Assembly: GCA_963734055.1 (NCBI GenBank)
Contig: CAVTFQ010000002.1
Span: forward strand, 186,001-250,000
DNA: 64,000 bases
From: CAIWHR01 sp963734055
Lineage (GTDB): Bacteria; Pseudomonadota; Gammaproteobacteria; Burkholderiales; Casimicrobiaceae
Direction: 5' to 3'
In this document: positions 58,293 through 64,000 of the stretch, in pieces
Numbering within the stretch: position 1 is the first letter of the stretch
Layout of the letters: the number at the start of each line of letters is the position of its first letter
Notes under the pieces: generated by a model
Databases searched by the model: none
What the model was told of the DNA's origin: nothing
Seen by the model: the letters and a program-made list of their open reading frames with translations, nothing else
Position numbers and translations under genes: made by a program

Positions 58293-59048
58293 CTATCCGG
58301 AGATTGCGAAGCCGCCGTCGACGACCAGCGTGTGGCCGTTGATCATCCGTGCCTCGGGCAGGCAGAGCAGGTAGACGGCGTCCGCGACGTCCCGCGGCGT
58401 CAGCACCGGCCCCGCAGGCGAGCGCCGCGCGTAGTCGGCGAGCAGGCCCTCGCGGTCGGGGAAGTAGGCGAGCGCGTCGGTGTCGACGACGCCCGCGGAG
58501 ACGACGTTGACGCGGATGCCGCGCGGTCCGAGCTCCTGCGCGAGCGCGCGCGCGAGCGCCTCCAGCGCCGCCTTCGACGCGCCGACGAAGCCGTACCCCG
58601 GCATCGACCGGGACGCGCCCAGGCTCGACAGCGCGACGAACCGGCCGCCCTCCGGCATCAGGTCGAGGCTCCGCTGCGCGAGCAGGTTCAGCGCGAGCGC
58701 GTTGGTCTCCATGCACCAGCGCCAGTGCTTGAGCGTCATCTCCGTGGTCGGCTTGAGCACGCCCGAGGCCGCGTTGCTGACCACGATGTCGAGGCGGTCG
58801 AACTCGCGGCGAAAGCCGGCGAACATCTCGTCGACGCTGTCGGGAATGCCGACGCTCGCCTGCAGCGCGCACGCGCGCCGGCCGAGCGCCCGGATCTCGG
58901 CGCACAGGGCATTCGCCTCGTCGGCGCTGTTGTAGTAGTTCGCGGCGACGTCGCAGCCGGCCGTGGCCAGCTTCAGCGCGATGGCGCGGCCGATGCCACG
59001 GGCAGCGCCCGTGACGAGCGCGACTTTTCCGGCCAGCGGCTCCGCCAT
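58293..59048 (-). CDS. enoyl-ACP reductase, FabL-like SDR
   Basis: 251-residue SDR. Cofactor motif KVALVTGAARGIGRAIALKL. The catalytic residues are Tyr152 and Lys159 in GYGFVGASKAALEALARALA: the Y-x6-K spacing of enoyl reductases (FabL/FabI), not the Y-x3-K of FabG. NVVSAGVVDTDAL is very close to FabL. It would reduce enoyl-ACP, making the chain saturated. First gene of the fatty-acid operon; the 160 bp upstream contains a perfect inverted repeat. Confidence 0.85.
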   Translation of the reverse strand: MAEPLAGKVALVTGAARGIGRAIALKLATAGCDVAANYYNSADEANALCAEIRALGRRACALQASVGIPDSVDEMFAGFRREFDRLDIVVSNAASGVLKPTTEMTLKHWRWCMETNALALNLLAQRSLDLMPEGGRFVALSSLGASRSMPGYGFVGASKAALEALARALAQELGPRGIRVNVVSAGVVDTDALAYFPDREGLLADYARRSPAGPVLTPRDVADAVYLLCLPEARMINGHTLVVDGGFAISG

Positions 59049-59142
59049 TCGGGGTGATCGCTATGGAAGGTCATGGGCGTCGGCGGGAATCCGGGGCGGC
59101 CCGCGGAATCGCCCGCCGGCCGTGGCGCCCGGGGCCGCGACA

Positions 59143-59158
59143 GGGGTAATTTTACCCC
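59143..59158. promoter_or_regulatory. perfect 16-bp palindrome upstream of the fatty-acid operon
   Basis: GGGGTAA-TT-TTACCCC is an exact inverted repeat in the only sizeable gap (160 bp) between the hydrolase gene and the enoyl reductase gene, 95 bp before the latter's start. It could be an operator for a dimeric regulator or a weak hairpin at the end of the upstream transcript. Confidence 0.4.
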
Positions 59159-59208
59159 AACCCGGCCTTGCGCCCGCCGGACCGGCTGGGGAGACCCCGG
59201 TGCGGACT

Positions 59209-60273
59209 TCAGTCGAGCGGCAGCCCGCGGCGCGCCCGGACGAAGCGCTGCGCCTCGATGGCCCAGTGCTTCTTGAGCTCGTACCAGACGTTGGCGGCGA
59301 ACATGATGTTGTCGCTCGGGCCCTCGGGCAGCGGCGCGAGCGCGTCCGGCTTATCGGGGACGAAGGCGTCGATCCACGCCCGCATCGCCGGGCTCGCCAC
59401 GAGGTCCCGGGTCGCCGGGACGGTGACGTGGGCATACCCCGCGGGGAGCCATACGTTGCGGACGATGGCGTTGCCGCTCGCATGGAACGTCTTCAACTCG
59501 TCGAACGCGGGACCGTCGAGCGCCCACAGATCGAAGGCGATCCGGTAGCCGACGAATTCGTCGACCGTATCGGGAATCGTCCGCACGCGATCGAGGACGA
59601 TCCAGTGGTTCGGCAGCGCGAGCGCCCACCCCCCCGTGCCGACGGTCGCGACCAGCCCGAGCCGGAATCCGACGACGGGACGCGTCTTGCCGGTCAGCGG
59701 ATCGACGATCGTCGTCCCCGGCTCGAACTGCCCCGTCAGCGGATTGAACGGATGGAGCTCCTTCGACCAGTCGCCGGCGAGTGCGTGCAGCACCTTCACC
59801 GCCTGGATCCCCCCTTGGCTGTGGCCGATCATCGTCGGACGCACGCCTTCGTGCTCGTAGCACCACACGATAAGGCCGGCGATGTCGTCCGCGCTCTCGT
59901 ACGGGGAGAGCGACCAGTCGTGCTCGGTCGGGGTCAGGATTCGCTCCTCGGGATAGCCCATCCCGATCAGGAAGGCGCCGAAGGACTCCATCGCAAGGTA
60001 GACCGGGTAGATGCCGCCGCGGATCGCGAAGACCCGGGGCGCCGGTGCTTTCGAGAGCGTATCGCGGACGTCGGCGGCGGTGATCTTCTTGGGGTCGAGC
60101 GCGAGGATGCGGTCCTCGAGCGCGCGATCCATCGCCACGGAGCGCAGGACGGCGGCGGGAGCGGGCGACGCAACGGTTGCCTCGCGCGAGGCGGGCGCGG
60201 TCGTGGCGCAACCGCCGACCAACGCGAGCGAGGCGGCAAGGAGGAGGCCAACGAGGGAGCGGTAGAGGGTCAT
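59209..60273 (-). CDS. lipase-like alpha/beta-hydrolase lipoprotein
   Basis: 354-residue protein with a lipoprotein signal (SLVGLLLAASLALVGGC, Cys22) and an alpha/beta-hydrolase body. The nucleophile elbow is PTMIGHSQGGIQAVKVLHAL (Ser152). Other shared blocks are MGYPEERILTPTEHDWS, TIPDTVDEFVGYRIAFD and FAANVWYELKKHW near the end. It is a paralogue of the gene at 61573-62532. It probably acts on an ester in the envelope. Its ATG overlaps the condensation-like gene stop (ATGA). Confidence 0.82.
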   Translation of the reverse strand: MTLYRSLVGLLLAASLALVGGCATTAPASREATVASPAPAAVLRSVAMDRALEDRILALDPKKITAADVRDTLSKAPAPRVFAIRGGIYPVYLAMESFGAFLIGMGYPEERILTPTEHDWSLSPYESADDIAGLIVWCYEHEGVRPTMIGHSQGGIQAVKVLHALAGDWSKELHPFNPLTGQFEPGTTIVDPLTGKTRPVVGFRLGLVATVGTGGWALALPNHWIVLDRVRTIPDTVDEFVGYRIAFDLWALDGPAFDELKTFHASGNAIVRNVWLPAGYAHVTVPATRDLVASPAMRAWIDAFVPDKPDALAPLPEGPSDNIMFAANVWYELKKHWAIEAQRFVRARRGLPLD

Positions 60274-61556
60274 TCGCGGAGTTCTTTCACGCCGGCGAGG
60301 AGCGCGGCCGTTATTCTAGCGATGTCGTTGGCGTCGAAGGCTGCCGAACGATACGACAGCCCGAGATGAAGTTCGTTGCCGGCCGTCGTCGCGGCGAGGA
60401 TCAACGGCGTGGCCGGCCCCGTCGACACGGCACGGAGATACGCGGACGGCGGATGAGCGGCGCCCGCATCACGCCAGACGGCATCGACGTCGAGGGGCGT
60501 GAGCCCGGCCCACGCCGCGTAGTGCTTCGCGTAGACGCGCGCGCGGCGCGCCGGCGTGAGCCAGGGCCAGAGCGCGCCGACTCCGGCCAGCACGACGAGC
60601 GTAACCAGGTAAAGCTTACGACGCCGCACGCGCGCCGTCTGGACATGGAGCTCGCGCGCGAGCGTCTCGAGGGCGATGCCGACCGGCGTCGGGTGCGCGT
60701 AGCGGTACGAGCTCAGGAACTGCCCGAACGTCGCGCGCACGGGCGTACCGAAGTCGCGCCGGAGGTTGACGATCGTCGCGACGCCGATCTCGCGGCGGCG
60801 TCCGCCGTCGCCATGCCCGACGACGGGCGCGAGCGAGCGGATCAGGAGTGCGAGGAGCAGATCGTTGCGCGTCACGCCCCAGGCGTTCGCCGCGCGCTTC
60901 ATCGCCGCGACGCCCGCGGCATCGATCCGCGCGGAGGCGAACGCGTTGCGGCGATCGTCGCCGAACCGGTAGCGCGGCCGCTGCGAGCGCCGCAGGCCCG
61001 CGATGGCTCCGGGCACTGCCGCGAAGCCGCCGAGCAACGACAGCGCGTGACGCGCGAACACGCGGCGGCAGGTGGGGGGATAGAGCGAGGGCGCCGCAGG
61101 CGGTCGCTGCGCCGTCGTGTCCCGGAGCACGATTTCCGCGAGCAGATCGGCGATCGAGTCGCCGCCCGCGACGACGTGATCGTAGGCGACGCCGAGGTGG
61201 TGCGTGGCGCCGGCGTCGACGACGAAGAAGCGGAACGGATCGAGCGGGCCGGACGGCGCGAACGACGCGTTGATGCCGCGCTCGATCGCCGCGTCGAGCA
61301 CGCGGCCGGGATCGGCACCGCCCTCCAGCACGTCGAGCGCGACGCGGGACGGGCCGCCCGAATATTCGAATCGGTTGCGTGCCGGGTCGAGCGCAAGGCC
61401 CGCGAGGCCGCGCGCCTCGAGTACGGCATTGATCGTGTTCGCGAGTCGGGCGGCGTCGAGCGGGGCGTCGACGCGCACCGCGTGCACGGCGTTGTACGGG
61501 TAGAGCTCCCGCCAGCGCAGCATCGTCGCCTGGAACAGGTTGAGGCGGCCGCGCAT
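60270..61556 (-). CDS. condensation-domain / WES-like acyltransferase with altered active-site motif
   Basis: 428-residue protein similar to the CoA-dependent acyltransferase superfamily (NRPS condensation, wax ester synthase, PapA). It starts LNLFQATMLRWRELYPYNAV. The usual HHxxxDG is replaced by YDHVVAGGDSIADLL, keeping one His but moving the Asp. A second-half strand RREIGVATIVNLRRDFGTP aligns with the family, and a hydrophobic segment LYLVTLVVLAGVGALWPWL suggests membrane contact. It could esterify an acyl group from the nearby ACP. It lies between two paralogous hydrolases with overlapping or short junctions. Confidence 0.72.
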   Translation of the reverse strand: MRGRLNLFQATMLRWRELYPYNAVHAVRVDAPLDAARLANTINAVLEARGLAGLALDPARNRFEYSGGPSRVALDVLEGGADPGRVLDAAIERGINASFAPSGPLDPFRFFVVDAGATHHLGVAYDHVVAGGDSIADLLAEIVLRDTTAQRPPAAPSLYPPTCRRVFARHALSLLGGFAAVPGAIAGLRRSQRPRYRFGDDRRNAFASARIDAAGVAAMKRAANAWGVTRNDLLLALLIRSLAPVVGHGDGGRRREIGVATIVNLRRDFGTPVRATFGQFLSSYRYAHPTPVGIALETLARELHVQTARVRRRKLYLVTLVVLAGVGALWPWLTPARRARVYAKHYAAWAGLTPLDVDAVWRDAGAAHPPSAYLRAVSTGPATPLILAATTAGNELHLGLSYRSAAFDANDIARITAALLAGVKELRE

Positions 61557-61572
61557 CGCCAGGTCCTGCCAG

Positions 61573-62532
61573 TCAGCGCGGGGCGCGCCTGGCCGCGAGG
61601 CACCAGTGCCGGGCCACGCTGTGCCAGACGTCCGCCGCATGCAGCAGGTTGGTCGTGTCGACGCCGGTCGGCAGCGGCGCAGGCGCGTCGGGCCGGTAGT
61701 GCTCGATCCACGCCCGCGTGACCGGATTTTCGGCGAGGTGCTCCGTGCGCGGCAGGTCGGTATGGACATACGTCGCGGGCAGGATCACGTTGCGGACGCG
61801 CGCGGTGCCGATCGCGGCGTAGGGCTCCGAGCCGGGAAAGGTGCCGGCGATCACGTCCCATTCGATGGTGAAGCCGGTGAACTCGTCGACGGTGTCCGGA
61901 ACGCTGCGGATCTTCGCGAGCATGGTCCATTGCCCGAGGAGGAACCGCGGCAGCTTGCCCGTCGCGAGCGCGCACGCATACGGCACGCGAAGCCCGAGCA
62001 CCGGCCGCACATAGCCGGTGACGGGATCGGCGATCGTGTCGCGCGGCAGCGTCTCGCCGGTGATCGCGTCGACGACGGCGACGCGCGGGGCGAAGGCGCC
62101 GGCGAGCTCGTGCAGCGTGCGCAGCACCAGCGCCCCGCCGCCGCTGTAGCCGATCAGGAGCGGCATCATCCCGTCGCGCTCGTAGTGCCAGGCGATCATG
62201 CCGGCGAGCACGGAGCTCGGGATCGCGCTCGAATACGCCCACGCGCCATCCGCCGGGTTCCGGATGCGGTCGGCCGGATAGCCCATCGCGGCCAGGAACC
62301 GCGCGAACGGGTCCATCGTCGCGATGCCAAACGTGCCCGATACCGTGATGATTCGCGGCGCCGCCGCATGCGCGAGGACATCGCGAACATCGGCCTCCGA
62401 CAGCCGATCGCAGTCGAGCGCCGCCACCGCGGAAGACGGTGCGGCGGCGTCCGCGGCCGCCGCGGCCGCCGAGAGCGTCGCGGCCGCGACGACCGCGATC
62501 GCGAGCGCGGCCACCGTGCGCGGCGCCCGCAT
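61573..62532 (-). CDS. exported alpha/beta-hydrolase, paralogue of the lipoprotein hydrolase
   Basis: 319-residue protein with a signal peptide (VAALAIAVVAAATLSAAAAA). The nucleophile motif is PLLIGYSGGGALVLRTLHEL (Ser130). Blocks shared with the neighbour at 59209 are ADVRDVLAHAAAPRIITVSG, MGYPADRIRNPADGAW, SVPDTVDEFTGFTIEWD and NLLHAADVWHSVARHW. The nucleophile motif GYSGGG differs from GHSQGG of the copy. No lipobox. Probably periplasmic ester hydrolase. Confidence 0.82.
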   Translation of the reverse strand: MRAPRTVAALAIAVVAAATLSAAAAAADAAAPSSAVAALDCDRLSEADVRDVLAHAAAPRIITVSGTFGIATMDPFARFLAAMGYPADRIRNPADGAWAYSSAIPSSVLAGMIAWHYERDGMMPLLIGYSGGGALVLRTLHELAGAFAPRVAVVDAITGETLPRDTIADPVTGYVRPVLGLRVPYACALATGKLPRFLLGQWTMLAKIRSVPDTVDEFTGFTIEWDVIAGTFPGSEPYAAIGTARVRNVILPATYVHTDLPRTEHLAENPVTRAWIEHYRPDAPAPLPTGVDTTNLLHAADVWHSVARHWCLAARRAPR

Positions 62533-62546
62533 GAAGCGGAGCGGCC

Positions 62547-63167
62547 TCAACTTGGCGGCGCGCCGAAGCGCGGCAGGAAGCGCCCCGTGCGCGCGACGTA
62601 GCGGGCGTACGCGTCGCCGTGGGTCGCGAGCAGATGCCGTTCCTCGTTGCGCGCCTTCGCGTCGACGAGCGCGACGTGGATCAGCGCGAGCGCGATCATC
62701 GGCCACGTCGGGAGGACGACCGCGGAAGAGACCATGAGCAGCGCCTGGTACGCGTAAATGGGGTGCCGGATCCGGAGGAAGGGGCCGTCGGTGATGAGCT
62801 CGGATCGCGCGTCCACCGCGACGTCCATCCGCCAGAGCTCGCCCATGCGGCCGTAGCACCGCCAAGTGAGCAGCAGAGCGGCGACGGCGCTGAGCGCCGC
62901 CACCCAGCGCACCGCTCCGAACATGAGTCCGGGCTCGGCCGGCGCCGCCCACGGGGCCCCGACGCGATTCTGCGCGATCCAGGGCAATGCGATCCAGGCC
63001 ACGACGAGCGGAATCCAGACGAGCCACATCAGCCGTTCCTTGCGCTGCTGCGGAACGAGGCCGACATCGTGACGCGTCTTGCGTCGCACGCGGACGACCA
63101 TCCGGCCCACACCCAGCCAGTAGAGGGAGACGGCCGTGGCGACGATCAGCAGGGGGAGGTCCCGCAT
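62547..63167 (-). CDS. isoprenylcysteine carboxyl methyltransferase (ICMT)/PEMT-like membrane protein
   Basis: 206-residue membrane protein with about five helices. The C-terminal half has the ICMT signature LITDGPFLRIRHPIYAYQAL and the SAM-binding RNEERHLLATHGDAYARYV. Bacterial members methylate lipids or unknown carboxylates. The start at 63167 (MRDLPLLIVATAVSLYW) is chosen over an upstream extension without a membrane start. It is 14 bp before the hydrolase gene, so it belongs to the same transcript. Confidence 0.82.
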   Translation of the reverse strand: MRDLPLLIVATAVSLYWLGVGRMVVRVRRKTRHDVGLVPQQRKERLMWLVWIPLVVAWIALPWIAQNRVGAPWAAPAEPGLMFGAVRWVAALSAVAALLLTWRCYGRMGELWRMDVAVDARSELITDGPFLRIRHPIYAYQALLMVSSAVVLPTWPMIALALIHVALVDAKARNEERHLLATHGDAYARYVARTGRFLPRFGAPPS

Positions 63168-63275
63168 GGGCTCAGGTGTCGGTTCGCCGAAGCAGGCCGG
63201 CGTCCGGCGTGCGAGAAGGGGCAAGCGCAGGGCGACGGCATTGTAACGCGCCGTCCCCGAGGCGCTGTGGAGACA

Positions 63276-64000
63276 TCAGCGCCGCATGGCGGTCGTCGCT
63301 TCGTCGGCGCGTGCCGCCGCCGCGCCGAGACCCGCCCCCACGAGTGCCCAGAACAGGAGCGCGTTCTGTCGCACGAAGAAGTCGTCGGCGAGGTTCTTGA
63401 CCAACACGCCCGCCACCAGCGCGAGTCCCGCGGCGCCGATGGCGGCCGTCCCCGGATCGCCGCTCCGCGCGACGCGCAGAAAGGCGATGACGACCGAGAC
63501 CAGCAGGAAGACGAACGCGGCGAGCCCCAGGAAGCCGGTTTCGAGCGTGCGGTTCAGGAACGCGTTGTGCGCGTGCATGAGCAGCGGATCCCCAAAATGC
63601 TCATAGAACACGTCGCTCAGCGCCCACTTGCCGAGACCGGTGCCTACCCATGGATGCTCGGCGATCAGGCTCGTCGCGAACCGCCAGAGGCCGGTGCGGG
63701 GGTCGCTCGACAGGAATTCCCAGACGCCGAGCCCCGGCGCCGCGAGCGCGATCCGCGATTCCGACGCCTCGAACACCTGGAACACCGCCAGCGCGGCGAC
63801 CACGACGCCGACCGCCAGCATCGAGGCCGCGCGGTAGCGCAAATCCCAGTAGCGCATCGAGAAGAGCGCGAAGATCGTGACCTCGGCGGAGGCCGCGAGC
63901 CAGAACATGCGGTTCAGCGTCAGCGTTCCGGCGGCGATGCAGGCGGCGGCAACGATGAGCGCGCCCGCCCGCTCGGGCGAGTGCGGCTGCGAGCGCAGCG
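63276..64000 (-). CDS. O-antigen ligase/polymerase-family membrane protein (C-terminus only)
   Basis: The C-terminal 240 or so residues of a Wzy/WaaL-type protein; the start is beyond the right edge. It has hydrophobic helices, the large loop with HPWVGTGLGKWALSDVFYEH, and the family motif LMHAHNAFLNRTLETGFLG (HAHN). Further helices follow, ending ARADEATTAMRR. It would ligate or polymerise O-antigen or another glycan on the periplasmic face. It supports an envelope role for this end of the window. Confidence 0.85.
   Translation of the reverse strand, partial: LRSQPHSPERAGALIVAAACIAAGTLTLNRMFWLAASAEVTIFALFSMRYWDLRYRAASMLAVGVVVAALAVFQVFEASESRIALAAPGLGVWEFLSSDPRTGLWRFATSLIAEHPWVGTGLGKWALSDVFYEHFGDPLLMHAHNAFLNRTLETGFLGLAAFVFLLVSVVIAFLRVARSGDPGTAAIGAAGLALVAGVLVKNLADDFFVRQNALLFWALVGAGLGAAAARADEATTAMRR

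Noticed and set aside
52355..59048. Aryl-polyene or flexirubin cluster interpretation
   Set aside because: KS, ACP and PPTase genes are present, but there is no ammonia-lyase, aryl-CoA ligase, MMPL exporter or glycosyltransferase, and an enoyl reductase is present, which would destroy a polyene.

Overview
The window is a GC-rich chromosomal segment of a betaproteobacterium, probably an uncultured Burkholderiales or Nitrosomonadales relative. The assignment rests on conserved gene neighbourhoods typical of that class: ahcY with an SAH riboswitch close to metF; fxsA/cutA/dsbD/tlpA followed by accB-accC-prmA-DUF3426; glnA-(DUF4124-like)-glnL-glnG; amgK-murU beside lptD-surA; plus a DUF3460 protein and an intergenic repeat of a type seen in Burkholderiales. 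No tRNA, rRNA, CRISPR array, IS element or phage gene was seen.

Layout. 1-1.6 kb: start of an MdtAB-type RND efflux operon (minus strand). 1.7-5.7 kb: methyl-cycle block (SAH riboswitch, ahcY, frameshifted panE-like gene, small holin-family membrane protein, metF). 5.8-8.7 kb: lipoprotein (frameshifted), ybaK, ilvD. 8.8-15.4 kb: lgt, fxsA, cutA, a lone DsbD alpha domain, a TlpA-like protein, accBC, prmA, DUF3426. 15.4-20.5 kb: nitrogen regulation (two NtrC boxes and a sigma-54 promoter before glnA, then glnL and glnG). 20.5-25.8 kb (minus): xth, glutaredoxin-like protein, prlC, murU, amgK. 25.9-29.7 kb: lptD and surA (frameshifted). 29.7-35.2 kb: accessory genes (two GNATs, DUF3460, RlmL-like methyltransferase, NodJ-like permease, gene remnants). 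35.3-38.8 kb: tandem pair of exported proteins with a possible caspase/CHAT-like His/Cys pair. 38.8-42.3 kb: pqiA-pqiA-pqiB-pqiC lipid-transport operon. 42.6-47.7 kb: periplasmic/outer-membrane genes (DUF2092 and others), NodI-like ATPase, hydrolase, 2Fe-2S ferredoxin. 47.7-52.3 kb: msbA, arylsulfatase, small membrane protein. 52.4-59.0 kb: a dedicated type II fatty-acid synthase. 59.2-64 kb: two related hydrolases around a condensation-like protein, an ICMT-like methyltransferase and an O-antigen ligase (cut by the window end).

Most distinctive part. The operon 59048->52355 encodes enoyl reductase, ketoreductase, ACP, dehydratase, two ketosynthases, and a protein that fuses an AcpS-type phosphopantetheinyl transferase to an LpxL/HtrB-type acyltransferase. 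The ACP looks like rhizobial AcpXL, and the ACP-dehydratase-KS-KS-...-acyltransferase order parallels the rhizobial acpXL-lpxXL locus that makes very-long-chain lipid A acyl groups. I infer a self-contained route that makes an unusual acyl chain and attaches it to an envelope lipid; the product is unknown.

Quality note. Three otherwise well-conserved genes (panE-like, a lipoprotein, surA) each carry exactly one extra G/C base in a G/C-only stretch. This may be sequencing error rather than true gene decay.
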